DNA from: Azolla caroliniana
Taxonomy: Eukaryota > Polypodiophyta
Direction: 5' to 3'
DNA length: 64,000 bases
NCBI GenBank assembly: GCA_043228905.1
Contig: JBHGNT010000004.1
Location: 1,922,001 to 1,986,000 of the forward strand
Positions 20,900 to 40,397 of this stretch are shown here, piece after piece. The stretch's first letter is position 1; the number at the start of each line of letters is the position of its first letter. The notes beneath the pieces were generated by a model. That model was not told where the DNA came from. It worked only from the letters and a program-made list of their open reading frames with translations, and ran no database searches. The translations under genes were made by a program, and so were the position numbers.

Positions 20900-22560
20900 T
20901 CCCTTCTCCTTGGTCTTACGTCGCCACGTCAGCTCGGATTGCCAGGGTCTTCGGAACGGTGTGGAGGATCCTTCTCTGGTCTTCTACGCGCGACCTCCGA
21001 ACCGTGCAACCCATCTTCGCGCTCGCCTTTCTGCTCCGGCACCTCCGTGTGCCGCGTATCCTCATCCTATGCTTGGCACCGCCTGTGCCGCGTACCCGGT
21101 CATTTGCACGCTTCGTCAGCCCTTGCCCGGCCAGATCGTGCACTGCCGCTCATCCGCATACCGGTGTCCTCCGCATCCGAGGAACACCCGTAGTAGCCCG
21201 CTAGGCCCCGTCCGTCTTGCGCTTCCTTTTGTTCGGCACCACCCGTGCCGAACACCGCCCCGTAGTCACGGTTCGATCCGGCCCGCGATGGCCACTTGCG
21301 AGACTCTTGTTCCGCCCCATGTGTGCCTTTCCGGCCCGACACACCTCCCCGGGTTTGCCCCTATCGGCTCCTTCCGAAACCGTAACCGGCCGGTAAGGGT
21401 TTCACACTTCGTCCGCCCCGTCTTACCAACCTTGGTCGATGTCGGGTCCCGTTCCTTGCCGCCACCAGCCTTCTCTCGAGGTCTCACGTTGCCACACTAG
21501 CCGAACTGTCGGAGTCTCCGGTCTGGTGTGGAGATCCCATAGGACCGGTCTTCATTTCGTTGCTTGCAGAAATTCGGGGGGGTCCTTTCTTTGAGTCCCT
21601 CTCGGACTCTCCTCATGTCTTCCGCGTAGTCGTGTCCCGCCTTCGTGTTGCCGGGTCCCATTTCCCGCTGCCACCAACCTTCTCTCTCGGTCTCATGTTG
21701 CCACATTGGCCGAACTGCCGGAGTCTCTGGTTCGGTGTGGGGATCCGAAATGGTCTGTAGCCGCCTCGCCGGCCTCATACCTCCTTGCCGTTCGTCGCTT
21801 CCTGCCGACACCGATCTCTCCTATAGGACTCACACCGGCACTCGGGCCGACAGCCGGATCGGTGTGAGGATCTCCGTAGACCGCCCATCCACAATTTTCC
21901 TCCCTTGTCCCCTTGCCGCCATCGTTACTATCTTGGTCTTACGTCGACCGCGTTGCCGACTGCCGGAGTCTCTAGATCCTGTGTGAAGGATCCTCCTTGG
22001 GCCTCCGGTTTGTCTTCCCGACCCTGTCCTGGGTCGTCCTTCTCCGCATGCCGAGAGGGTGACTCACTCCACACCCTCTCCCGTGGTACCAACGTACTGT
22101 GTTCTCGGCCTCTTCGAAGGCCTGCTCTCTTCCTCCCTCCCAGAGTGGTTATCCGGGAGTCCGCTCCGCCCGGTTCTCGTCCGGGTCCGTTCGTCATTCT
22201 CCGGATTTCCGGGTCCTGTTCTCTTGTTGCTACCGACCTCTCCTATAGGACTCACGCCGGCACTCGAGCCGACAGCTGGATCAGTGTGAAGATCTCATGG
22301 GACCGGTCTTCGTTCTCCTCTTCATCCCCCGTACTTCTCCCGAACTCGTCGTCGCTCTCCTTGTTGCGTTCCCGCCTTAATCTTCCATCTCTTTCGGTCT
22401 TACGTTGCCCCGTCGGCCGAACAGCCGAAGTCTCTGAATAGGATGTGGCGCAACTGATTTGTCAACGTCTTTCGGCGACTCGTCCGGGCCACCGCCCCTT
22501 TTAGTGGTGTCGGTGCATAGCATCCACACTGTGACCAATCAAGCCCCGCCTGAGCTTGAT
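20900..22560 (-). repeat. Diverged internal modules of element D
   Basis: The plus-strand core GGTCTCACGTTGCC, with CCGAACTG and GGAGTCTC following, recurs near 21480, 21690, 21935 and 22395 in variant forms. Related CTCACACCGGCACTCGGGCC cores lie near 21830 and 22250. The spacing is about 150-250 bases. No long open frame survives. Confidence 0.65.
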
Positions 22561-22874
22561 TCTCAAATGTCTGGAATTTCGGCTCCGACGCGGACCTTGC
22601 CAGACTCGTTCCGAACCTCTGATCACCCTCCTTCCAATTCCAGACCTTCGCTCGGTCGGTCTTTCTCCCCATGTAAAAGAGGGCGGCTCATCCCACACCC
22701 TCTCCCGTATTGGCACCTTTATGCCGAATCCGGCCCCGATCGAACCATCCACGACCGGATTACGCCCCACCCATATCGAAGCGTCGCGCGGTTCGGTCCC
22801 CGGCCGGGTCGTTCCTTGGTCTCTTCGTCAACCTTTTCGCGGGCCATCTCCCATCCTCCTTCGCTGGCATCGTG

Positions 22875-24297
22875 CTAGGACTCCTCGATACCGTCATCCA
22901 TCTCCTCAGTCTCACATGGGCATAGGGGCCCGAACACCGAGTTCTCCGGAATCAGGTTTGAGGGCTTTCGTCCGCTCCTTCCCGGTATCGTCTCGTCGGT
23001 GATTCTTGGTCTCTCGCGGCCTCCTTCTTCCTCCTGAGACTCACGTGGGCACTCGGGCCCGACTGTCGTTGTCTCGGGAGCAAGCGTGGGAAGACGCAAA
23101 GAATCGCCTGTCCGTTTTACGCCCTTATCCGTAGCCACCGGCTCTTCGCAGTCGGTGGTCGTCTCCTTATCGATCGCGCAAGCCCCATCTGGGCTTGCTT
23201 CTCCAATGACCGTAGTTTCGGGCTGATACGCTCGACACCGTTGGTTCCAACGTAGCCACCGGCTCTTCGCAGTCGGTGGTCGTCTCCTTATCGATCGCGC
23301 AAGCCCCATCTGGGCTTGCTTCTCCAATGACCGTAGTTTCGGGCTGATACGCTCGACACCGTTGGTTCCAACGTTCGGATCCCGCAATCGGTATCTCGGC
23401 CTCGTCCTTGGCCGTTCTATCTCCGCAAGTTGAGAGGGCATTTTGTTCCGCACCCTCTCCCGTGGTACCGTGGTACCGATCTTCCGTCATCGCGTGGGGC
23501 AGGTCTGTCTCCTCAGTCTCGGCTTGCGGCCTCGATCTTTCCTCTTCCTCGAGCATCGCCTCGAGAGCTGCATACGCCTCCGCAATCATGGCCCCAACGC
23601 CGACCCTTGCCGACTCTCTTTGCCGTTCGGCCTCTTCCCGCTGTGATGGCACGCCGTCGCGCGCCTTCCTCTTAGCCTTCTTGGCTCGCTCGTTGTCTAA
23701 CCGTTGGCACACCCTTCCGACCTTCGCCCAGTCCTCCGTAAGCCCATTCGCTCTGTCATCGTCTTCGAGCTCAATCCCTATGGCCTCCCGTTCAGCTCGG
23801 TCGATCGACCTAACGAACAATAGGACTTTGTCCGCCCCCACCAAACCTTGTTCCCGCTCCGGGAGCCGAGCAAGCCGTCGCTCAAACTCTCGGAACGCCT
23901 TCATTGTGCCCTGGTAGGTCTTTGCCGATGCTACCCACTGGTCGAAGTTGTGTCGTCCCCAACTCTTCCGCCGTCCTCCATATGCCTGCAGGAGCGCCTC
24001 TTCAAAGGCCTCCCACGAACTATGAGCTTCTCGGAGCTCCTTCACTTCCGTGTGCATACGGACGGCGACAGCCCGACAGAAGAACTCCAGCCTCAACGCT
24101 TCGTCTACGTCTCGCTCCTCCATCTCCGCGTTGTAGGCTTCCAAGTAAGATGGGACTTTGTCCCCGTTGAAACGGCCGACTCTTTCGACCACTCGCTCGA
24201 CCGCTTGTTGCGCCGTCTCTCGTCTTGCCGTTGCTCATCCAAACTCCCTCACCGCTTCGACAAAAAGTTCTGCGAAGTCGTCTTCTTCTAGCTCCAT
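22875..24297 (-). pseudogene. Element D gag-like protein, frameshifted by a 121-bp duplication
   Basis: The first ATG after the primer site is at 24297 (MELEEDDFAELF). A TGA at about 24235 interrupts the frame. It then runs through a gag core (RFNGDKVPSYLEAYNAEM, FREFERRLARL) equivalent to that of B. A perfect 121-bp tandem duplication (23131-23372) shifts the frame. Without it the frame would continue to 22875 through Cys-containing modules of the form PETTTVGPECPRE and PENSVFGPLCPCE. No zinc knuckle of the CX2CX4HX4C type was seen. Gag would package the element RNA. Confidence 0.78.
23131..23372. repeat. Perfect 121-bp tandem duplication
   Basis: Copies 23131-23251 and 23252-23372 are identical by eye. 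As 121 is not a multiple of three, the duplication breaks the gag frame of D. Perfect identity means it is recent. Confidence 0.95.
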
Positions 24298-24314
24298 TCT
24301 CCCTTGCCGCCCTT

Positions 24315-24330
24315 CACGTCAGGTTCACCA
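24315..24330 (-). other. Element D primer-binding site
   Basis: Minus-strand TGGTGAACCTGACGTG, four bases after the 5' LTR. It differs at one base from the Gypsy-B site. Confidence 0.75.
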
Positions 24331-24334
24331 AAGA

Positions 24335-25060
24335 TGTCGTGAAGTTTCGCGCGTGCGTGTAGAAGGGCAGGACCACAAGGGTCTTGGACTAGGTAGTGAC
24401 GGAGCGTAGGAAGTCGTGATTCACCATTTCTGGGACGCTGGAAACGACCGGAAAGGAGGGAGAGAAGAACATGCGTGCACCCCTGGCCGACACACGCACA
24501 CACATAGTGCCGACCCCACTCACGCTTATGTACAGAAACAGAAGTAAGGAAACACTAAAACACCCACACAGACACCAAAAACGCACAATGTCCCATAGGT
24601 ATATTTACAAGAAGCAAGATACAACAGTCGTCTACTTGACAGCCGAACGGGGTCTTGCACAGCCGACATGGAAGATACAGAACCTGCAGGTATCAAGCTA
24701 GACTCACAGAGTGACGAAGAAGAAGCAAAGGAGGAGAAGAAGAAGAAACCCTAAAACAAGAGAGAAAGAGGAAGAGAGAATGTCTCTTCATCTAACGGTA
24801 TACCCTACTAATGCAAAATGGGCAACCCCTCGAAAAGGGGGCAGTCCCTCCCTTTTATAGAACAAGGAGAGGGATGTGTTACAATGTGGGATAAATCCCG
24901 ACTTACATGGGATTCTCTATCCCGACTTAACTACTGTTCGGCGCCATAAAGGCGCCCTCGTTATTCACGCTAAATGTACAAGGGTGAGCGCACATGTTGC
25001 ACCCCGCCGATGTAGCCAACATTTCCCAATTTCCGCCTCTGGCCGAAATTCTTCACGACA
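24335..25060 (-). repeat. Element D 5' LTR
   Basis: The two ends are a perfect 10-bp inverted pair, TGTCGTGAAG and CTTCACGACA. It carries CTATAAAAGG (about 24853) and a purine-rich leader. Confidence 0.88.
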
Positions 25061-25510
25061 GCGTATTGGGGTCACCTAAGGATCGAGGAACAAACGCGGA
25101 TTCGGGGAACGATAACGGCACACGGGAAAAGCCTACAGAAGGCGAGCACAGAACGAAGGGGGTCGGTACGAGGTGTTCAGGGTGAGGAGAAGGTCGAGCC
25201 GGATATGGAACACACGCGATATGCGAGGAGGGACATGCACGGCGAGCGAAGGAAGAAAGACCGGATCAGCAATAATGTTTGGGAGGGCCGGTTGAAGAAG
25301 AAGGTGCGTGCGTCGGACGTGGTGGATCGGATGGAGCCGACGGGTCGGGGCCGGTAAGGAGCCGGCAAGACGGATCAACGCCAGCAAGGAACCGGTGAGA
25401 CGGTCGGGTGCCGGTAAGGCGGAGGACCCGGTTGATCACCGTCGCCGAAATCTCTCACCCTTTTCCTTTCTTGGCACATACCGATGGATGTGCGGTTTGG
25501 TGGGGGTGGA

Positions 25511-26151
25511 TTTCGTGAAGATTTCCGACTATAGTGTGAAACCGAGGTGGAATGGGCAAGTCGACAATGTGCAAAATGTGCACATGTATAGTAGTAAAAT
25601 GGCGTATAGAATAAGGGGGAGAATTTGTTCCGCATTGTAACGTCTCTCCCTCCTTGGACTATAAAAGGAAGGGAGGGGTCCCTTGTGAAGGGGTTGCCCA
25701 TTTTCTGTCATAGGGGTATATACCATTTTTGTGGAGGGACTTTCTTTTGTTAAGAGTTTCTAGGGTTAGCAACTTCTTCTTCTTCTTCTTCTTCTTGAGA
25801 AGTTAGGCGCGGTAGCCATGGCGGCGAAGCGTTGTTAGGGTTAGCTTCTTTTCTTCAAAGCGTAGCCCGGCTCGAAGCCGGGGTTGTATCTTTTCCCTTG
25901 TAATATATATATACTCATACTTGTTTGTGCATATTGGTGTACTTGGCAGTGTCGGGAGCATAGCCCCTTGTTTCCTGTGCATAAGAGTCGGTGTCGCGTG
26001 CATGCTCTCTCTCTTCTTTATCTCTCTCTCTCTCTCATGCTCGGTTGCCTCCGAGACGTGTCCAGAGTCAGTTTCTCAGCATCCCTTCCTCCCTAGTCCG
26101 ACACCCCCGTGGTCCCGCCCCTTCTACACGCACGCACGTAATAATGCGACA
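25511..26151 (+). repeat. Element F 3' LTR
   Basis: It follows the polypurine tract GGTTTGGTGGGGGTGGA. It starts TTTCGTGAAG (a mutated TGTCGTGAAG) and ends AATGCGACA. TATAAAA at 25660-25666. It is homologous to the solo LTR at 16086-16849, including the CGGCTCGAAGCCGGG palindrome. It marks the right border of the retrotransposon pile. Confidence 0.82.
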
Positions 26152-26903
26152 ACAGTCATTTCCCATCTTGGATCCAATGATGCATTGCATATTGTGGGAT
26201 TCAAAGGAATCACATGGTACCTTTCTTTGTCACAATAAGAGTAAATATATATATATAGGAAGAAGGACAAACCATTGCACACACAAAACAAAAGGCATTG
26301 GTAGCAATAGTGCCCAAAACAAGTTTATAACTAAGATGATATCAATATTATAATATTTTCACTTTGCAATAATACAGATACCTATCCTTGCCTCTTTTTT
26401 ATGCTATAAAAAGTTGTCAAAAGTAAGAAAGAACCTCCGACTAAGTTCAGCATTTACAAGGATAGCCTTAAGCTTTCAAAATATTACTAGAAGGCCCCCA
26501 TTTAGTTGCATTCAATTCAACTCCTTCATGAGCAAAGCTCTTTAAAAACTCTTCCTTCATTGCAGTATAACACCTTTTGTTGTTCTCACCGAAAACTATG
26601 TCTTACTCGAGTGTTCTTCTCGAGAATCACCTCGATGTCCATGTGCAAGAATGTACAATTAGCTACCCTTCTGTTGGTGAGATAAGTGAGATGGTGTGTT
26701 AGTCACTCTCAAGCTACTAATACGAAGGCAACTTTAAGAGGCAACAATGCAAGAAAATACCAATATGACTTAGATTTCCTTACTCTATGTTTAAAATAAG
26801 TACAAAATTAAAACAATTACAATGATGAGGTGTATAAGTTAGGATTAAGGAGAGAAAGAAAGAGGCTTAAGGTTTACCTCTTTGGATTGTAATGAGGAAG
26901 AAT
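26152..26903. other. AT-rich intergenic sequence
   Basis: No gene recognised. CATTGCATATTGTGG near 26171 also occurs near 49227, upstream of repeat X2, so repeat X may extend this far in diverged form. Confidence 0.5.
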
Positions 26904-27246
26904 GTCTACAAAATATTTATAGTTTCATCTTTATACTTCCTTTGTTTCAATAATATAAGACTTAGGCCCCTTTCACACTTGTAAGGGTATAAATACAATT
27001 GATAGATATTACCGTTATACCCCATTACAATCTTACTATGTTTGTCTATCTCTATTGCCCTACCTAGAAAAGTAGTTCAATCCTCAATGTGTCCATAGTT
27101 GTAGCATCAGAGGTGAGATGTATGACATATACTTAACATCACCCTTGACATAATGTGTGCACAGCTCCTAGGTGCATTAAGGAAGGCTTCACTATGGTTG
27201 TTGGTAGGGAGGAGGTATCAATTTAGGTGTTAGAAATAGGAAGTAG
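26904..27246 (+). repeat. Dispersed repeat X, copy 1
   Basis: About 340 bp homologous to 49265-49606 in the same orientation. Both carry ATGTATGACATATACTTAAC and CACTATGGTTGTTGG. It has no coding content and its class is unknown. Confidence 0.8.
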
Positions 27247-27737
27247 TGTAGGGGTGCAAGGAGGAGTAGATGGTGGCACCATGTGATGGCCATGGGGTGA
27301 AGGGTAGTAGATGTTCTCTTAAAAAACCCTAAATTCTAAATTGAATGGTAACTCTACTTTTGTTGTACTATGAGTTGTCTTAGGGGGTTGTTAGATTGGT
27401 TCCCCACGATTTGTGGCCACCTTAGTGGGTGTCTACAAACTCGTCATTGAATCCTTGAACCGCATAACTATTGTGTATGCATGATTTTAGGTTTTGAAAT
27501 GTTTAGTAATGAGGAAGTTTTGTAGGGTCAGGTCACACAATGCATGGATGAACCAATTTATTTGTTTTTCGTAAGTCATCTTGTTATTGAAATCATATCC
27601 ATGATGTCTGCTTTTACTCTGATATATGTAGTTGTAGACTATCCCTTTTGCCACTTGCTTTATAGAAAAGAGTATCCTTTGAGATTCCACTCCATTCCTC
27701 TTACTGCAAAGTTGGTCAAATTTTCTTTCGCCGCACC

Positions 27738-28246
27738 ATGCCTACCTTCGACCTTCGACGCTTCCAACTATCTAACCACGCTAGTTGGAGCCTCACCTTT
27801 GACCTTAATCAACGCCACATTAGGTGCCACTTGCTACCCATCCTACCCTCATCCTACCAAAGAGGCTTTGAGATGATGGAACCCTCTACAATCATCACAT
27901 AAACAATGAATGTCCACTTTGCTCTCCCCCCTCCAACATACAATGCCTCTAGTGCCCAATATTGCCCATTTGTTGACTAGGCATTGCTCCTTCATCATCC
28001 ACCCACTCACCCCCATTACCTCCCATCTAAATTACCTCCTTCAACAACTTCTCCTCTCTCCCCAACTTTGATAAACTTGCCCCTCTCCTCTCTTCTACCA
28101 CCTTCTCCCTCACAACCAATGGTGCAACATGATGCACCTAAGAGTGTGCACTCATTAGTTTGGGTGGATGTTAAGTATCAAGTACATAGTACATACTGAA
28201 ACCCGCGAAGACATTGACATTGGCTCTAGAACATTACTCCTAATGC
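27738..28246 (+). repeat. Dispersed repeat Y, copy 1 (empty Copia-E site)
   Basis: Homologous to 42644-42814 joined to 47812-48236. At 27906-27925 it reads CATAAACAATGAATG without interruption, which is the unoccupied form of the Copia-E insertion site. The CT-rich strand has short open frames, but none looks like a protein family. Confidence 0.85.
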
Positions 28247-28265
28247 TTGCCCCAATGTGAAATGA

Positions 28266-29560
28266 GACAACCTTTCTGTAAATAAGCCTGGTATCAATAA
28301 CTCTCCCACAAAGAATTTGGTTAGTAAGTTAGCTCGTTCTTTCTATGAATTCATGTAGGCATGTGTAATTGCTTACATGAAGAACGATCATAGATGCAAT
28401 GAATAGAAGGACAGGATGGACTGAGATGCAATTATGAAGAAAGATTATTGCTAGGTACAAACAATTTGTATAGTGAAGCTGAAGATTGATTATGAATCAA
28501 ATGGAGAATAAGTGAGGATTAATTGGAAAATAATTGGAGGGTTTGTCTGAAGAATGATTCTACGTATCAAACAAATGAAGGATACTTAGGGATCAATCCA
28601 ATTGTTTACAAACAATGTTAGCATCCAGAAACTTGTATTACCTTCATTGTTCCAAACATAGATTGACATATTCGCATTCGTCGGGTTTCCCATTCGAATG
28701 CAAACGAATACGAATACAAATGGGTAATCAAGTATTCGTTTAACACCCCCCCCCCCCCCAAAAAAAAAAAAACAAACTTTTTAAAAAAAAATTCCTAGGA
28801 TAAAAAGAAAGGAACTTAACAATAAATAGGAAATAAAAGAGGGACTTTGGGGACTCAACACTATTAAATTTTTATAATAAATGTATAACTTATAAGTATT
28901 CATTTTATTTTTAATAAATAAATAGAATGAAATAAAGGCTCATTAATTTCTCACTTTTTATTTTCTCAAAATTTATGGATTTTTTTATCTTGACATTAAA
29001 AATAGTACTTCAAACTAATCATATGTTCAAAGTTCATACTAATTAGTAATCATATTTGTATAATAAATATAAAAATATTCGTTTTTAAAAAATTAATTAA
29101 TTAAAATAAGTTTCATAAACTCTCTTGACATTATAATCTATTAATGAATAATTGTTTTTTTTTGGTGAAATACATTTATTTAAATAAATAAATAAATTTT
29201 TTATATTGATTTTACAAAACGAATGGTTTTTTAATATTCTTGGGCCCATTTTGCATTCTCGAATATGGAGAATATTGCGCATGGAGAATATAACGAATAT
29301 CACGCATGTGTCAATCTATGGTTCCAAATATGGGGAAAGCATTGGAAATGTTTAACCTAATCTCCGAAGTCTTTCTGTAGATCAAACTTTTGACTAAAAT
29401 CAAAATCCCTTGAATGTTTCTTATGTGGCCACACAATTGAGAATATGTCGATCCTAAGCATAAACTCATTATAAGAATGTCAACAACTAAATCAAAATAT
29501 ACGCAGACATATATTGGTATGATCTTCATTATGTGGTGATCATGGGGTTTCAACATGAGG
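28266..29560 (-). pseudogene. Third RLK copy, internally deleted relic
   Basis: 28272-28370 matches the 3' end of intron 19 of RLK2, starting at the exon 20 acceptor (51771 onwards). 28371-28656 matches intron 1 of RLK1 (about 38110-38400), including the exon 1 donor. All exons between are gone. At about 29535 an ATG starts a signal-peptide exon like those of RLK1 and RLK2 (MKIIPIYVC). A MITE (28657-29320) and other sequence shared with the RLK2 upstream region separate the parts. It encodes no kinase. Confidence 0.75.
28657..29320. mobile_element. hAT-type MITE with 8-bp target duplication
   Basis: The terminal inverted repeats begin CATAGATTGACA at both ends. They are flanked by identical 8-bp GTTCCAAA at 28649-28656 and 29321-29328. 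664 bp, very AT-rich, no transposase. It contains C14 followed by an A run (28746-28772). An 8-bp duplication is typical of hAT. Confidence 0.9.
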
Positions 29561-30665
29561 CAAGGTTTTGGTTTGATAAGAAATGGTTCAATTATCTTGA
29601 TTGAAGCTGATAATGATTAGGTAGCTGTGCAGAGGAAGCAGTGAGCTATGCCAGATTTGTTCCCTCGCACAACGACCACAAGATTTATAAATACAAAGAC
29701 ATCAGGGTCGCCTCCAGCCTTTAAATACACAGAGTAGGACTTTATACAAAGACATCCTAACGTTATATTAATTATTCAAACATCTAAAAAGTGTTGACAT
29801 CTATTTTATCTGGGATAAATTGATAATGCACAAAGTATTCAAATGTACATCTAACGAGTACATTTGAATCAAGCTTTGTGTGAGCACTTCCATCAAGGCC
29901 TCCGAAGTGAGATCAACAATCTTTTGTTAAACTTTTTGGAGCCCATATCCTTCTCACAAGCAATTTGGCAAGCTGTTTATTGAGGCAATTAACTTTTTGA
30001 CCTTCACCAAGAAGGGTGCAAGACACAAGGGTTTCATTCTTTCCAAGGATATGAAATATCTTTGTTAGTCTCACTCGCTTCGTCGAATTCACCATTTTTT
30101 GAGGTAACCAATAACCACGACCCCATGGAGACAAAGGTGTTGTGTAGAGTCATATGTCACAACAGCTTGTACCTTGTATGGTGACAATGGTGTTGAGACA
30201 ACGGGTCGACTTAAGCGAGGGTAAAGAGCCAAGATGGGAAGAGTTTTAGTTTAATTCCTAACAATCAGGCCAAATCATGAGTGTTACAGGACCTCCCTTA
30301 GAGGTGAAAGCCTCAAGCTTGGAGTATTTTTGATGCAGGCGGTGCACACACAATTAACACTCATTCTTTATTAGTTTACATGCATAAGCATAAATAAATA
30401 TGTGTATATATGTGGTATATACCAATCTATACATGCACAAATATGAATGTGAATGTATGTTGCATACAATATACATGATGCATGCATGCGTACATACACA
30501 ATGCATGCATGCCCATTGAAATCAACATGGTTCCACTCCCAAACCATATATACTTATTTTGATCTCTTGCGGCTTGTTTGCGGTTTGAATATGAATGTAT
30601 GGAGTATATATATATACACATCATGCAGGAACCCATGCATTTTTCTTCATACAGATTCATTGAAA
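29561..30665. other. Intergenic region 3' of RLK1
   Basis: AT-rich, with no convincing gene. It holds the 3' flank of RLK1 on the minus strand. Short open frames (for example near 29913-30134) have no recognisable family. Confidence 0.5.
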
Positions 30666-38487
<7,822 letters not shown>

Positions 38488-39061
38488 AATGTGGTGATAG
38501 CTTTCAACTTGAGGTTTTGGGTTTTGGGCCTCAGATTCAGCTACAAAAGCTCTTAATCTCATCATTATGAATTGACACAAGACACTGAAGCATATGATAC
38601 AAGAAAATCTGTTTTAGCTACAAGAAAATATGTAAAGTAAAATTGATGATCTCTCTGTTCTCTCTGTCGAGACAGAGAGTTGATGATGAGCTGGAAAAAA
38701 TGCACATTAAAAAAACAAGTCAAAAATAGTGGACAGAGACAGGAATGCTTTTTTATTATAAACATTAGAAGGCGTAATCTATGTATGAATATATAGGTTA
38801 ATAATTGTTGATGCGTTATGTGTTCATAGTTTGGAGTGTCTATAAGATGATATATAGACTTATCTTTGTGGTCAATGTATGTATAAGCACATGGGGTGCA
38901 CGGCAGGAATTTGATGGGTGTCATGCCCATCAAAGGCCCATTTTGCCCATCAAAAACACACACCCAATAAAAATGTCCGTCAAGTGACATATAAACTTAC
39001 AATTTTCATTTTCCATGTCATATATATATTTATTTTCCATGCTAAAAATTTATTTTCCATG

Positions 39062-39098
<37 letters not shown>

Positions 39099-39918
39099 TG
39101 ACATTGTATAATGTCATGACTCATAATACATATTATATATAGTATATTTAATATTGTAATATGTACTATGTATATTGTAGATTGTAGTATATGTACATAC
39201 ATGATACTACAAAGACATATACTATTATAATGTACATTGTAGTATGTACATTTTATAATAGTATAACTGTATATGTATTATGTATAATGTGAGTCGTGAG
39301 TCGTGACTAATAACTATGCTTTCAATGTTTCATTTCTAAATTCCCGAATCCCCCCTCTTTCTCTTTTCTTGCTTTCCTTCTTCCTGCTCCTTCTCGCTTC
39401 CTACTCCCTGTTCCTTGGTCGTTGCCCATTGCTCCCAGCACGCTCACTACACGTTGCTCCCTCTCGCTTCTCGGTGATTATACATCTGCTATTTGCCACC
39501 ACTCTGAGGTATGTATTTGTCTCTCTTTTTTCTATTTCTCTCTATTTTCTCGCTCGAATGCATTCCTCGCTTATTTGACTCAGGTTCAATCCCCACTTAT
39601 TTGAGGGGTGGCCATAGTCATGGGGGTCATCATGGGCGGCAATAATATGACAAATCAATCTATTTGTCTCTCCTCCTGCCCTCCCCTTTTCTTGTCTTAA
39701 CAAATGGTGAGAGATCACAAATTATTACAAGAAACTAATCTCATGTTTGGACGTATTTTATGCTTGGGCATTTGCCAGCCCCCCCCCCCCCCCCCCCCCC
39801 CCCAATAATTCTCTTAATATCGAGTATAAATGCAACTGGAATAGCACTTAAAATTAGATCTATGACTGGTTGATCTCCATTTCATATGACCTCTCGTAGA
39901 GTAAAACATGGTCTCACG
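38488..39918. other. RLK1 upstream region
   Basis: It contains the presumed RLK1 promoter on the minus strand; I could not fix a TATA box. An AT microsatellite lies at 39063-39094 and a C25 run at 39779-39803. No gene recognised. Confidence 0.5.
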
Positions 39919-40397
39919 TAACAATCGTCAATGGTTCGGTTTGAACCGAACCGAACCGCGAAACCGCGGTTTAACAGTTTCAACGGTTCGGTTCGGTTTC
40001 AGTTTGGTTTCAACAGTCAAAAACCGCGGTTTAACGGTTTTTATATTTTATTTTTTAAAATTTTTATTAAAAAAATTCTAAAAAAATTTAAAATTTGTTT
40101 TTAAACTATCTTTTCATTTTTACACCTTATTCTCACATTTTAGGAACATCTAAAATATTTTTAAAATTCTAAATAATGAAATATTATAAATTTTAAAAAA
40201 TAAAAAATTTGATCTATGTTGAAAACCGAATCGAAACCACGAAACCGCGGTTTTTATGGTTTAATGGTTTAACGGTTTGAAAAATGTTTAACGGTTTAGT
40301 TTAACGTTTTCACGGTTCGGTTCGGTTAGGTTCAGGTTTCAAAAAATTTAAACGGTTTGGACCCTCTCAAACCGAACCGAACCGTTGCCGATTGTTA
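39919..40397. mobile_element. hAT-type MITE, second family
   Basis: Inverted repeats with the consensus TAACAATCGKCAAYGGTTCG at both ends. They are flanked by identical 8-bp GTCTCACG at 39911-39918 and 40398-40405. The interior has many GGTTCGGTT/AACCGAACC blocks that could fold into a long hairpin. 479 bp, no transposase. Confidence 0.9.

Larger units (their letters stand above)
19754..25060 (-). mobile_element. Complete gag-only LTR element (element D)
   Basis: Two LTRs (24335-25060 5', 19754-20515 3') bound a 3.8-kb internal region with a primer site and a polypurine tract. The internal region holds a gag-like frame at its 5' end and repeated modules after it, but no protease, RT, RNase H or integrase. 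Primer site, polypurine tract and LTR ends match Gypsy-B, suggesting that B-type enzymes mobilise D in trans. This type resembles the TR-GAG class of non-autonomous retrotransposons. Flanks CACGT and GCGTA do not match. Confidence 0.85.
18257..26151 (+). mobile_element. Non-autonomous gypsy-type element F, split by D
   Basis: Segments 18257-19753 and 25061-25510 are the plus-strand counterpart of the internal region of D (for example, the motif around AGGCGGGGCTTG and the block ending with a GGTTTGGTGGGGGTGGA polypurine tract). They are followed by a 3' LTR. The 5' half is lost left of Copia-C. No RT, integrase or protease was found. I could not find a matching target duplication around D, so the D/F boundaries may be recombined. 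Confidence 0.72.

Noticed and set aside
19754-25065. 5-bp target duplication around element D
   Set aside because: The flanks are CACGT and GCGTA; they do not match, so I do not claim a duplication.
29913-30134. Short minus-strand open frame near the 3' side of RLK1
   Set aside because: 73 codons, no family resemblance, and no support from the paralogous region.
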